Part shown: piece after piece, positions 1-10,433 of the stretch
Numbering within the stretch: the first letter of the stretch is position 1
Layout of the letters: each line of letters opens with the position of its first letter
Source: Pseudomonadota bacterium
Lineage (GTDB): Bacteria; Myxococcota_A; Polyangia; Haliangiales; Haliangiaceae
NCBI GenBank assembly: GCA_023386455.1
Contig: JAEWJO010000055.1
Location: forward strand, 1-35,636
Length of the DNA stretch: 35,636 bases
Direction of reading: 5' to 3'
Made by a program: the position numbers and the translations under genes
Notes under the pieces: model-generated
Databases searched by the model: none
Seen by the model: the letters and a program-made list of their open reading frames with translations, nothing else
Told to the model about the DNA's origin: nothing

Positions 1-296
1 GTGCAGGCCCGACGCCACTCACCGCGCAGGGCGAGTCCGGCCGGCTCGATCGCAAGCCGGCGGCAGGGGCGATCGGCGACGGCATCGGCGGTGCCGGCGG
101 TGCCGGCGCGACGCTCGCCGGCGAACCGGGCGTGTTCGGGATCTCCCGGGCCGGCGGCGGCGGCGGTGCGGTCGGTCGCATCGGGATCCGCACGAAGCGC
201 GACGCCGGCTTCATGCGCCAGTCCAGTGCGATCCTCAGCCCGGACTTCAGCGATCCGGCGACGACGTGCACGCGCGGCAGCGCGGCCGTGCAGTAG
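1..296 (+). CDS. C-terminal fragment of a Gly-rich protein (5' end outside window)
   Basis: Reading from base 3, an open frame of 97 codons runs in from the left edge to a TAG at 294-296. It has no start here because the gene begins outside the window. The residues are coding-like: a Gly/Ala-rich stretch (GDGIGGAGGAGATLAG, then a run of five Gly), followed by a more ordinary tail with IGIRTKRDAGFMRQSSAIL and a single Cys. G/C third-position use fits this frame better than the other five. Gly-rich hinges before a short C-terminal domain are common in myxobacterial TonB/AgmX-like and other envelope proteins, but I cannot assign a family. It converges on the next gene with a 15 bp gap. Confidence 0.5.
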   Translation, partial: AGPTPLTAQGESGRLDRKPAAGAIGDGIGGAGGAGATLAGEPGVFGISRAGGGGGAVGRIGIRTKRDAGFMRQSSAILSPDFSDPATTCTRGSAAVQ

Positions 297-311
297 CCTC
301 CCGGCGACGCG

Positions 312-1493
312 TCACGGCATCCAGACGGCCGCACCGTCGACCACGCGCATCACGAGCGCGGGCGACGTGGCGAACGCACCGTCGAGCTGCGCGCGATACA
401 GCGCGAGCGGGCCGCTCGGCGGCGCGACCGCGACATCGTCGGTCGCGACGGGCTCCTCGCCTCCGCCCTCGGCACCCTCGGCCTCGCCGCCCTCGTCCTC
501 GTCGGCCGGCGGCGGCTCCGGATCGGGCGCCTTCTTCTTGGCCTTCTTGGTGTCCTTCTTCGACGACTTCTTCTTGCCGTCCTTCTTGTCGCGATCCTGC
601 TTCTTGCTGCCGTCGCGGTTGCCGAGGATCAGCGCGTACTTTCCGTCGGCGGAGATCGACGCCGCGGTGTAGCCCTTCCAGCATTTGTACTCGCCACCCT
701 CGACGAGCATGATGCACGCGCTCGCGCCGTCCTGGATGAGGACCCACCGCGAGTCGTGCGACCACTCGACGGGCACGCCGTTCTGGATCACCTTGCGTCG
801 CGCGGCCTCGCCGTCGAGCGCGAAGATCGAGAGCACCTCGCCCGGCTTCCGCGTCCGGGCGTTCTCGAAGACCTCGCCCTTGTAGACGCCGAGCGCGTGC
901 GAGCCATCGGGACTGATCGAGAAGCTGCGCAGCGGCGGCTCCGGCGCGACCTTCGTCGCCTTGCTGATCGTCCCGGCGGGGGCTGCCCACACCGACGACG
1001 TGTCGGCCCACACGAGCTTGCGCTCGATACCGATGCCGGTCAGGCGCGACGTCGTCGCCGGCACGTCGACGGGGACCACCTTGCCGGTCATCAGCGTGAC
1101 GATGATCGAGCTCGGCGTCGCGTTCGCGGTCGTCGCCTTCGCGCGGCACAGCACGCACAGACCGTCCTCGGCGAGCTGGGCGGGACCGGCGTCGCACGGC
1201 AGATCCTTCGGCGTCGTCGTCGAGCCGTCGAGCGGTAGCCAGGACCACGAGCCGCCGACGTCGATCAGCAGGACCTTGCCGAGCGCGTCGATCCGCAGCG
1301 CGCGCACCTTCGCCTTGCTCGGCAGCGTCGCGATCTCGGTCTCGGTCTTTCCCTTCGCGTCGGTCTTGATGATGCTCGTGCCGCGAACGAACACGAGCGA
1401 GCGACCTTCGAGATCGTCGGTCTGGGCGTGTCCGGATGAGGATGCGGTCATGCTCAGCGCGAGAACAACGGCGCCGACGACGACCGCGCGCAT
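312..1493 (-). CDS. Secreted WD40/TolB-like beta-propeller protein with Lys-rich and acidic tail
   Basis: A 393-residue protein. The start is the ATG at 1491-1493, which overlaps the stop of the upstream gene as TGATG, so translation is probably coupled. Residues 1-24 (MRAVVVGAVVLALSM...GHA) form a Sec signal peptide. The body has repeated strand-turn units such as FVRGTSIIKTDAKGK, LRIDALGKVLLIDV, FSISPDGSHALGVYKGE and WSHDSRWVLIQDGA, which resemble TolB/WD40-like blades. A Lys-rich segment follows (about 300-325), then an Ala/Glu/Gly-rich low-complexity stretch, ending in VDGAAVWMP. It is the last gene of a four-gene leftward operon. The fold is a reasonable guess; the function is unknown, with a sensor or scaffold role in the envelope as the obvious possibility. 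Confidence 0.85.
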   Translation of the reverse strand: MRAVVVGAVVLALSMTASSSGHAQTDDLEGRSLVFVRGTSIIKTDAKGKTETEIATLPSKAKVRALRIDALGKVLLIDVGGSWSWLPLDGSTTTPKDLPCDAGPAQLAEDGLCVLCRAKATTANATPSSIIVTLMTGKVVPVDVPATTSRLTGIGIERKLVWADTSSVWAAPAGTISKATKVAPEPPLRSFSISPDGSHALGVYKGEVFENARTRKPGEVLSIFALDGEAARRKVIQNGVPVEWSHDSRWVLIQDGASACIMLVEGGEYKCWKGYTAASISADGKYALILGNRDGSKKQDRDKKDGKKKSSKKDTKKAKKKAPDPEPPPADEDEGGEAEGAEGGGEEPVATDDVAVAPPSGPLALYRAQLDGAFATSPALVMRVVDGAAVWMP

Positions 1494-2704
1494 CACTTCA
1501 CCAGGTCGAGAGCGCGCTCGGCGCGGTCGGTGAGCGACGTGACGAAGCGACCCTTGCCCGGAACGTCGAGCAGGACGACGTCGCCGAAGCGCGGGAAGTG
1601 GACATCGAGCGCGCGCCCACCGTCGACGGCGCGCGCCTCCTTCTCGAACTGCTGCTTCGTCAGCGGCTTGCCGTCGACGAACACCTCGGAGAGGAACTCG
1701 AGCGGGGCGACCCAGCTCGCACCCTCGCGCTGGATCTTGTCGCGCATCACGCCGGTCAGGTTGTCGGAGCGGCGGACGACCGTGTCCCAGTCGCGCTTGC
1801 CGAGCGCGGCGGCGACGTCGAGATCGAAGCGCTCCGCGGGGAACACGAGCACGACCTTGCCATCGAGCTCCTTCGCCGCGAGCGGCGGTCCCTTCGGCTC
1901 CGGCTTGGGCTCGGCCTTCGGCGGCTCGGGCTTCGCAGCCGGAGCCGCGGTGGCGGGCTTGCCGTTGGACGGCGCCGCCGGCGCGGGCGCCTTCGCGGCG
2001 GTGCTCGACGGAGCGCCAGGGATCATCGAGAACGTGTCCATCGCCGCGAGCTGCTGCTCGAGCATCAGCGACTTGCGCTGGTCCCACGTCCCGTCGGCCT
2101 CGAGGACGTCGACGACGTGCACGTCGCCGCGCACCTCGTACGTGACGCCGGAGAGGCGCGCGAGGATCTGCTGATCGTCGAGCTCGTCGAGGCGCTTCTC
2201 GTACGCGGCGAGCTTGGCCTCGAACTCCTTCTGCGAGAGCGGCGTCGCGCGGCGCTTGCCGTCGATGTCGACCTGCGGGTCGAGGGCGTACGGCAGGAGC
2301 GCGATGCCGCGGAGGTCGCGCAGCGAACGCGCGCAGATGACCGCGTCGCTCCAGCTGCCGAGCGCGAACAGCCGGCCGAGCCGGATCGGGAGCTTCTGGC
2401 AGGTCCCGATGAGCGACTCCTTGAACGGGCGGAGGTCGACCTTGATCAGCGGATCGTTCGCAGGGTCCTGCCGCGGGGTCGTCGCCTGATCGTCGATGAT
2501 CATCAGGCGCCGCTCGCCACGCCGGCGGAACGGCATCGAGGGCGAGAGTTCCATCTCGGCGCGAGGGTCGAGGCGGTCGACGTCGAGGAGCTGCTTCGTC
2601 TGCAGGACCTCCTCACCACCGAGGCCTTCGATCAGAGTCGCCTGATCGATCGCCGCGGTGGCCTGGAACATGAGGTCGGTGACGATGCTGTCGAGCTGGA
2701 GCAT
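1493..2704 (-). CDS. Hypothetical protein with Pro/Ala/Lys linker, operon partner of the VWA protein
   Basis: A 403-residue protein of a family I do not recognise. It has no signal peptide or membrane segment, so it is probably cytoplasmic. Residues 1-235 look globular (starting MLQLDSIVTDLMFQATAAIDQATLIEG). A Pro/Ala/Lys/Glu linker lies at about 236-275, and a second globular part of about 125 residues follows (DGKVVLVFPAERFDLDVAAALGKRDWD ... GDVVLLDVPGKGRFVTSLTDRAERALDLVK). It starts 25 bp after the VWA gene stop and its own stop overlaps the next start as TGATG. The tight packing says it works with the VWA and DUF4159 proteins. No catalytic motif is evident. Confidence 0.85.
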   Translation of the reverse strand: MLQLDSIVTDLMFQATAAIDQATLIEGLGGEEVLQTKQLLDVDRLDPRAEMELSPSMPFRRRGERRLMIIDDQATTPRQDPANDPLIKVDLRPFKESLIGTCQKLPIRLGRLFALGSWSDAVICARSLRDLRGIALLPYALDPQVDIDGKRRATPLSQKEFEAKLAAYEKRLDELDDQQILARLSGVTYEVRGDVHVVDVLEADGTWDQRKSLMLEQQLAAMDTFSMIPGAPSSTAAKAPAPAAPSNGKPATAAPAAKPEPPKAEPKPEPKGPPLAAKELDGKVVLVFPAERFDLDVAAALGKRDWDTVVRRSDNLTGVMRDKIQREGASWVAPLEFLSEVFVDGKPLTKQQFEKEARAVDGGRALDVHFPRFGDVVLLDVPGKGRFVTSLTDRAERALDLVK

Positions 2705-2729
2705 TTGCGGGCCTTCCGGGTGCCTCTAT

Positions 2730-5221
<2,492 letters not shown>

Positions 5222-5225
<4 letters not shown>

Positions 5226-6019
5226 CGCGTCGGGCTGCTCGCGCCGTCGTCGGGCTTCCACCGGCGGCGCTTCATGATGAACGGCACGTGCACCTGGTCG
5301 GACTTGTAGTCGAGGCAGAGCGCGTACTGGACGAGGTTGATGCCGAGGCGAAACGCGAGCTCGCGCTGCCGCTCGCCACCCGGCTCGCACGGATAGTCGT
5401 AGTTGCCGAAGTCGTCGCGGACCCACGCGCCGCCGAGGTCGTTCGGCACGTAGACGCAGACGAGGCGGCCATCGCGGATGATGCCTTCCATCGCCGGCGC
5501 GATCGCGAGGCGGCCGACAGGCTTGTCGAGCAGGTAGAACGACTTGTAGACGACGTGGTCCGTCGGAATGATCTCGAGGCCCTTCGCGGGTGCCGGAAAG
5601 ATCGCCGAGATCAGCTTGCGCACCGAGCCGTCGAACGCGCCGTCGGTCGCGCCCTCCGCGCTGTCGACGAGCAAGAAGCCGCCGAACGTGAGGAACCGGC
5701 GCAGTGCCTCGATGCCGGCGTTGCTCGGCAGCTCGACCGCCTTCTCGCCCGCGAGGTAGAGAAACGGCGTCTCGTGCAGCGTGTCGCTCGTCGGCGTGAC
5801 GATCGCGGGCTCGAGCTCGACGTCGATCGAGGTCCGCTTCTCGACCTCCCAGCCGAGCCGGCGCAGCGCGCCCGGCCGCGGGTTCCACGAGTTGCCGGTG
5901 CCGAGCTGCAGCTGGCCGAACCGGAACTTCGAGCCCGGCCCGATCGCGAGCGCGCGGCGCGTCTTCGCGACGGCAAGACCGGCGATCGCGCCGGCGAGCA
6001 GCTGCCTCCGGGTGAGCAT
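5222..6019 (-). CDS. DUF4159 family protein with twin-arginine signal
   Basis: A 265-residue protein from the ATG at 6017-6019. This start puts a Tat-like leader at the N-terminus (MLTRRQLLAGAIAGLAVAKTRRALA); an upstream in-frame start would add 16 non-signal residues. The mature part fits DUF4159: FRFGQLQLGTGNSWNPRPGALRRLGWEVEKRTSI, then ELPSNAGIEALRRFLTFGGFLLVDSAEG, VYKSFYLLDKPVGR and LGINLVQYALCLDYKSDQVH near the end. DUF4159 proteins have a glutamine-amidotransferase-like fold and usually neighbour VWA/BatA-type proteins, as here. It is the first gene of the leftward operon, 35 bp from the divergent barrel gene, so the two promoters share that gap. Probably periplasmic; function unknown. 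Confidence 0.9.
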
Positions 6020-6054
6020 CCCGAGGAGCCTAGCGTCGTGATAGCGTCGCCGCA

Positions 6055-6669
6055 ATGCGGGGGTCACGGCTGTTGCTGTCGGTTTTCATGGTCCTGGCGA
6101 CGGTCTCCGCGACCGGTCGGGCCGACGATTCCGGGCCACCGAGAACGTTCCACAAGGGCCAGTTCGGGCTCTCTGCCCGCCTCGGCCTCGGCGCCCGCGC
6201 CATCGTCACCTACGAGAACACGGTCTACTGCGGCAAGACGGACAGCGGCGCCGAGCACGGGTTTGCCTCGGTCTGCACCGGCCGCACGCCGCTCTCGCTC
6301 GATCTCGAGGCGGCCTACGGCGTCGCGAACAGCATCGAGCTGACGCTCGAGATGCGGCTCGGTCTCGAGCGCGACTTCGGGTCGGGTCCCAGCGTCGACG
6401 GGCCTCGCCCGTTTCACCTCGCACCGGGTGCGCGGTTCTTCTTCAGCGAGGCCCGGCGCAGCAAGCTGTTCGTCCAGCCCTCGCTGCTGATCGACCTCGC
6501 CGGCTACACCGGCGGCAACGACATCGGCGCGCGTGGCATCGAAGGGCTCTGGATCGACCTGCACCGGGCATACGGCATCTACTTCTACATTGCCGAGAAC
6601 CTGACGTTCTCGCGGTGGTTGTCGGCATCGTTCGAGGGCGGGATCGGATTCCAAGGCCGGTATCCCTGA
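6055..6669 (+). CDS. Putative outer-membrane beta-barrel-like protein
   Basis: A 204-residue protein with a signal peptide of about 23 residues (MRGSRLLLSVFMVLATVSATGRA). The mature part alternates polar and hydrophobic residues in short strands typical of small barrels: FGLSARLGLGARAIVTYENTVYCG, LSLDLEAAYGVANSIELTLEMRLGLERDFG, FHLAPGARFFFSEARRSKLFVQPSLLIDL, YGIYFYIAENLTFSRWLSASFEGGIGFQGRYP. A C-terminal aromatic-rich strand is present although the last residue is Pro. Two Cys (in YCGK and VCTG) may pair. No known family is recognised. Its 3' end overlaps the proposed start region of the methyltransferase. Confidence 0.75.
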   Translation: MRGSRLLLSVFMVLATVSATGRADDSGPPRTFHKGQFGLSARLGLGARAIVTYENTVYCGKTDSGAEHGFASVCTGRTPLSLDLEAAYGVANSIELTLEMRLGLERDFGSGPSVDGPRPFHLAPGARFFFSEARRSKLFVQPSLLIDLAGYTGGNDIGARGIEGLWIDLHRAYGIYFYIAENLTFSRWLSASFEGGIGFQGRYP

Positions 6670-7409
6670 CGCCCTTCGCCGATCACTTCTCGACCATCGC
6701 CGCGCGCTACGCCGAGTACCGGCCGCGCTACCCCCAGGCACTCGCCGACGCGCTCGCCGCTCGCTGCGCGCATCATGACGACGCGTGGGATGCGGGCTGT
6801 GGCAACGGTCAGCTGTCGGTGCAGCTCGGCGCGCACTTCGCGCGCGTCCACGCGCAGGAGCCATCGCAGGCACAGCTCGATGCCGCCGTGCCACACGCGC
6901 GCGTCGACTACACGCGCGCACAGGCGGAGGCGAGCGGCCTTCCCGACAAGAGCGTCGATCTCGCGGTCGCGGCGCAGGCGGCGCACTGGTTCGACTGGCC
7001 GCGCTACGTCGCCGAGGTCGCGAGAGTCGCGCGTCCGGGTGCGCTCGTCGCGCTCGTCAGCTACGGCAGGCTCCTGCGCGCCGGCGACGCCGGCGTGCTC
7101 GTCGAGCGCTACTACAGCGACGACGTCGGCGCCTACTGGCCGCCCGGCCGCGAGCACGTCGAGAACGGCTATCGCGACCTCGCGTGGCCGTGGCCTGCCG
7201 TCGAGGCGCCGGCGATCGAGATGCGCGTGGACTGGACCCGCGAGGCGCTGCTCGGCTACGTCGCGACCTGGTCGGCGACGGTCAAGCGCGCCGAGGCGAA
7301 GGGACCCGGTGCATACAACGCGCTCGCCGAGAAGCTCGCGGCGGCCTGGCCCGACGGCGAACAGCGAACGATCCGCTGGCCGCTGACGATCCGGCTCGCC
7401 CGTCGCTAG
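6615..7409 (+). CDS. Class I SAM-dependent methyltransferase
   Basis: A small-molecule methyltransferase of the class I Rossmann type. From the GTG at 6615 it has 264 residues. The SAM-binding motif I is D59-A-G-C-G-N-G65, followed by QEPSQAQLDAA (post I) and VDLAVAAQAAHWFDWPRYVAEVARVARPGALVAL (motifs IV-VI). Family members usually begin just before FADHFSTIAARYAEYRPRYP, which here is around base 6666. The only codon there is CTG, overlapping the upstream stop as CTGA. The start is therefore uncertain: either GTG 6615 with a 55 bp overlap, or a rare CTG start. The substrate is unknown; the fold resembles UbiE/methyltransf_11 proteins. Confidence 0.88.
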   Translation: MVVGIVRGRDRIPRPVSLTPFADHFSTIAARYAEYRPRYPQALADALAARCAHHDDAWDAGCGNGQLSVQLGAHFARVHAQEPSQAQLDAAVPHARVDYTRAQAEASGLPDKSVDLAVAAQAAHWFDWPRYVAEVARVARPGALVALVSYGRLLRAGDAGVLVERYYSDDVGAYWPPGREHVENGYRDLAWPWPAVEAPAIEMRVDWTREALLGYVATWSATVKRAEAKGPGAYNALAEKLAAAWPDGEQRTIRWPLTIRLARR

Positions 7410-7456
7410 GACGGTTTCGCACCGTACCGGGCTCGGTCCTTGCTCCGCGTACGTAC

Positions 7457-7945
7457 ATGGCACGCAACAAGTCTGTCCTCGCCGCGCTTGGCTTCGGTGC
7501 ACTGTGCGCGGGCGCCGCGGCGCTCGGCACGCTGACGATGCGAGGCAAGGGTCGTCCCGACCGCCGCTGGTTCCGCACGCTCGACAAGCCCGTGTTCCAG
7601 CCGCCGAACCGGGTGTTCGGTCCGGTGTGGTCGGTGCTGTACGCCGCGATCGCGTACTCCGGCTGGCGCGTGTGGCGAAGCGCGCCGTCGCAGCAGCGCA
7701 CGAAGGCCCTCGGCCTGTGGGGCGCGCAGCTCGCGCTCAACAGCGCATGGACGCCGCTGTTCTTCGGCGCGCGCAAGCCGGCGCTCGCACTCGCCGACCT
7801 CGCGGCGCTCGACGTCGCCGCCGGCACCTACGCGGCGAGCGCGGCGAAGCTCGACCGCGGCGCCGCGATCGCCGTCGCGCCGTACCTCGGCTGGATCGCG
7901 TTCGCGACGGCGCTGAACACCGCGATCGTCGTCAAGAACCGCTGA
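7457..7945 (+). CDS. tspO: TspO/MBR family membrane protein
   Basis: A 162-residue membrane protein with the family hallmarks: RTLDKPVFQPPNRVFGPVWSVLYAAIAYSGWRVW early on, LALNSAWTPLFFGARKPALALADLAALDVAAGTY in the middle, and VAPYLGWIAFATALNTAIVVKNR at the end. The N-terminal helix (LAALGFGALCAGAAALGTL) is an extra segment or a weak leader preceding the usual first helix. TspO proteins bind porphyrins and are linked to stress or tetrapyrrole handling. No tetrapyrrole genes lie nearby. The gene stands alone, 47 bp after the methyltransferase, with its ATG at 7457. Confidence 0.93.
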   Translation: MARNKSVLAALGFGALCAGAAALGTLTMRGKGRPDRRWFRTLDKPVFQPPNRVFGPVWSVLYAAIAYSGWRVWRSAPSQQRTKALGLWGAQLALNSAWTPLFFGARKPALALADLAALDVAAGTYAASAAKLDRGAAIAVAPYLGWIAFATALNTAIVVKNR

Positions 7946-8055
7946 GCCCGGGACCCGGTGCAAAGGTTGCCGCGTGCGCATCTCCTGCGCACCGGTTCGC
8001 ACTGGTGAGGGTGCGCGCTGCGTGCTCCAGTGATCGGGTAGCGCGGAGATCGGTG

Positions 8056-9105
8056 ATGGAGCTCGACCTCACCACGGTGATCGAGGCGATGGCTGTCGGC
8101 GTGTTCATCTGCGACACGACCGGCAAGCTCGTCGTCGTCAATTCGGCGGCGCTCGAGATGATCGGGGCGACGAGCCTCGAGGAGGTCAACCGCGGCGGAG
8201 AGCATCTGTTCGCGTTCCCGAAGGTACGCGGCGAGGATGGCAAGCCGATCCCACCGGAGTGCATGCCGTTCAAGCGCGCACTCGCCGGTGAGGAGGTCGT
8301 CCTCGAGATCGAGGTGCTCGAGGCCGAGCGCGGCATGATGATCATGCGAACGCGGACGACTCCGCTGCGCGATCGCGACGGGACGGTCAGCGGCGCGATC
8401 AAGCTCGCCGTCGACGTCACGAAGGAATACGAGCTCGCACGCGCGAGAGACGAGTTCATCCGCCAGGCGGCGCACGAGCTGAAGACACCGGTCGCGGTGA
8501 TCAAGGCCAACGCGCAGTCGCTCGCCGGTCAGTGCCCGCCCGAGCTGATCCAGCCGCTCACGCGCGGCGTCGACCGGATCGACGGGCTGATCAATTCACT
8601 GCTCGATCTGCTGGAGCTCGAGGGCGGACTGTTCAGCTTCTCGCGCATGCCGGTCCCGATCTCGCGGCTGATCGAAGGTGCGATCGCGCGGCTGCCGGCG
8701 AGAGCCGCGCGGAGGATCAACGTCGTATCGGCGATCGAGGCACGCGTCGACTGCGACGAGGCACGGATGCGGCGCGCGCTCTACTCGATCCTCGACAACG
8801 CGCTCAAGTACTCGCCGTCGTCGTCGCAGGTCGAGCTCGCGGCCCGGGTCGAGGCGGCCGGCATTGCTCACCTCGTGATCCGGGACGACGGCGTCGGGAT
8901 CCCGGCGCAGAAGCAAGCACACGTGTTCGAGAAGTTCTTCCGCGCGCACGCCGGCACGCCGCACGATGCCGGCGGAATTGGCGTCGGCCTGTTCGTCGCG
9001 CGGGCGATCATCGTGCAACATGGCGGGCGGATCTGGTTCGAGAGCGTCGAGAACCGAGGTACGACGTTCTTCGTGGAGCTGCCGATCGAGGGAGAGACGA
9101 GATGA
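8056..9105 (+). CDS. PAS-domain sensor histidine kinase
   Basis: A 349-residue cytoplasmic kinase starting at the ATG 8056 with a GGAG about 7 bases upstream. A PAS sensor lies at about 8-120 (IEAMAVGVFICDTTGKLVVVNSAALEMIG ... DGTVSGAIKLAVDVT). The HisKA domain carries the phospho-acceptor H140 in AAHELKTP. The ATPase domain has the N box (DNALKYSP), G1 (DDGVGIP), F box (FEKFFR) and G2 (GIGVGLFVA). There is no membrane segment, so the signal is internal. It overlaps the response regulator by ATGA, making an obvious two-component pair. The PAS ligand cannot be inferred. Confidence 0.95.
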   Translation: MELDLTTVIEAMAVGVFICDTTGKLVVVNSAALEMIGATSLEEVNRGGEHLFAFPKVRGEDGKPIPPECMPFKRALAGEEVVLEIEVLEAERGMMIMRTRTTPLRDRDGTVSGAIKLAVDVTKEYELARARDEFIRQAAHELKTPVAVIKANAQSLAGQCPPELIQPLTRGVDRIDGLINSLLDLLELEGGLFSFSRMPVPISRLIEGAIARLPARAARRINVVSAIEARVDCDEARMRRALYSILDNALKYSPSSSQVELAARVEAAGIAHLVIRDDGVGIPAQKQAHVFEKFFRAHAGTPHDAGGIGVGLFVARAIIVQHGGRIWFESVENRGTTFFVELPIEGETR

Positions 9106-9485
9106 GGACGCTGCTGCTGGTCGAGGACGACGAGGATCTGCGCGATGTCGTCAGCTTCGCGCTGCGAAGCGACACGCGTCGCGTGATCGAGGCCGAGGAC
9201 GGGCTCGCGGCGCTCGATCTGATCGAGGCGCAGGGCCTGCCCGATCTGATCTTGCTCGACATGAACATGCCGCGGATGAACGGCTGGGAGTTTGCCCGGG
9301 TGATGCGCGAGCGAGACCTCTGGCGCTGCCCGGTCGTCGTGATCACCGCCGCGCACGATGCGGCGCGCAGCGCGCAGGAGATCGGGGCGACCGCGTACCT
9401 CGGCAAGCCGTTCGACCTGTCGTCACTCTCGGCAGTCGTCGACAGCTGCCTCGCGCGCCAGGACGAGACGTCAGCGCATGTATGA
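9102..9485 (+). CDS. Single-domain response regulator
   Basis: A 127-residue receiver domain with no output domain. The acidic pocket is E8-D9-D10, the phospho-acceptor is D53 in LILLDMNMPRMNGWEF, the switch Thr is T82 (VVITAA) and the conserved Lys is K102 (GKPFD). Its ATG overlaps the kinase stop, so the kinase at 8056-9105 is its likely partner. Being a stand-alone receiver, it must act by protein contact or as a phosphorelay intermediate rather than by binding DNA. Its 3' end overlaps the end of the convergent AraC gene by 15 bp. Confidence 0.94.
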   Translation: MRTLLLVEDDEDLRDVVSFALRSDTRRVIEAEDGLAALDLIEAQGLPDLILLDMNMPRMNGWEFARVMRERDLWRCPVVVITAAHDAARSAQEIGATAYLGKPFDLSSLSAVVDSCLARQDETSAHV

Positions 9486-10376
9486 CGGCGTCCGCGCGGT
9501 GCGCGCGTAGCGAGCCGGCGTGAGGCCAACGACGCGCGCGAAGTGGCGCGTCAGGTGGCTCTGGTCGGAGAACCCGACGATCGGCGCGACCTCGTGCACC
9601 GGGATGCCCGCGCGCAGCAGACGGCACGCGTGCTCGACGCGCAGCCGGATCTGGAACGCGTGCGGCGTCAGGCCGTACGTCCGCCGGAACATCCGGATCA
9701 GCGAGAACCGGTTCGTGCCCGCGAGGAACGCGAGATCGTCGAGGCTGACGTTCGACGCGTAGCAGGTCTCGAGGTAGTCGCGGGCGATCGCGGCGGCATG
9801 CACGCGCTCGCTGTCGGCCTCGCTGCGGCTCGCGAAGCCGAGCGCGGTGACGGTGTCGATCAGCTTGACGACGCGCTCCTCCTGCGCGAGCTCGTCCTCC
9901 TCGACGAGCAGCTGCTCCGCGATGTCGACGACCGGTGGCAACGCGGACTGTGGAACCCAGGTGTCCTCGTTCCACCGCACGTCGCGGGGCAAGAGGTCGC
10001 GCGCGATGTCGATGCAGACGAAGCCGAACGTGTTGCGCGGCGACGACCAGATCGCGCCCGGCCTCCGGAGAAACACGCTGTCAGACGGCACGTCGATCGT
10101 GCGGCCGTCGAACACGCACTGGTGCGAGCCCCCGGTCAGCAGGCACACGCCGAGCGTCTCGCTCACGCGATCGGGAAACACGCGCTCCTCGCGGGCCGAC
10201 CGCGTCACGTGGACGTCGCCGTTGAAGTGCGTCGCGTTCTGCACCGTGCATCGCTCGAGCGCGATCGCGACGCCCGCCACGCCGTACCGCCCGACGATCG
10301 GCGCCGACAGCGTCACGGCCGCCCCCCCGCCGACGGCGACGCGCAATTTTGTCCTATACCGGAACCGCCCAGACAT
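9471..10376 (-). CDS. AraC family transcriptional regulator
   Basis: A 301-residue regulator. The C-terminal AraC-type double helix-turn-helix runs from about 200 to 298: SLDDLAFLAGTNRFSLIRMFRRTYGLTPHAFQIRLRVEHACRLL, then VHEVAPIVGFSDQSHLTRHFARVVGLTPARYAR. The N-terminal half is an effector-binding or dimerisation region with cupin-like strands (SHQCVFDGRTIDVPSDSVFLRRPGAIWS). It is transcribed away from the SnoaL/hydrolase gene across a 57 bp gap, which suggests it regulates that gene and itself. The ATG at 10374-10376 is the first in frame; a start a few residues further in is possible. Confidence 0.92.
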   Translation of the reverse strand: MSGRFRYRTKLRVAVGGGAAVTLSAPIVGRYGVAGVAIALERCTVQNATHFNGDVHVTRSAREERVFPDRVSETLGVCLLTGGSHQCVFDGRTIDVPSDSVFLRRPGAIWSSPRNTFGFVCIDIARDLLPRDVRWNEDTWVPQSALPPVVDIAEQLLVEEDELAQEERVVKLIDTVTALGFASRSEADSERVHAAAIARDYLETCYASNVSLDDLAFLAGTNRFSLIRMFRRTYGLTPHAFQIRLRVEHACRLLRAGIPVHEVAPIVGFSDQSHLTRHFARVVGLTPARYARTARTPSYMR

Positions 10377-10433
10377 AGGCAGGTGGACAGAACCATCTCG
10401 CTATCGAGTGCCAGAGCCGAGGCAGGTGGAAGC

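Noticed and set aside
1..672. Plus-strand frame starting at base 1
   Set aside because: Ser/Arg/Ala-rich without structure. The neighbouring frame ending at 296 and the minus-strand propeller gene explain this DNA better.
9471..9485. Overlap of response regulator and AraC genes as a sign of a wrong stop
   Set aside because: Both reading frames end naturally with good family matches; a 15 bp convergent overlap is ordinary in compact genomes.
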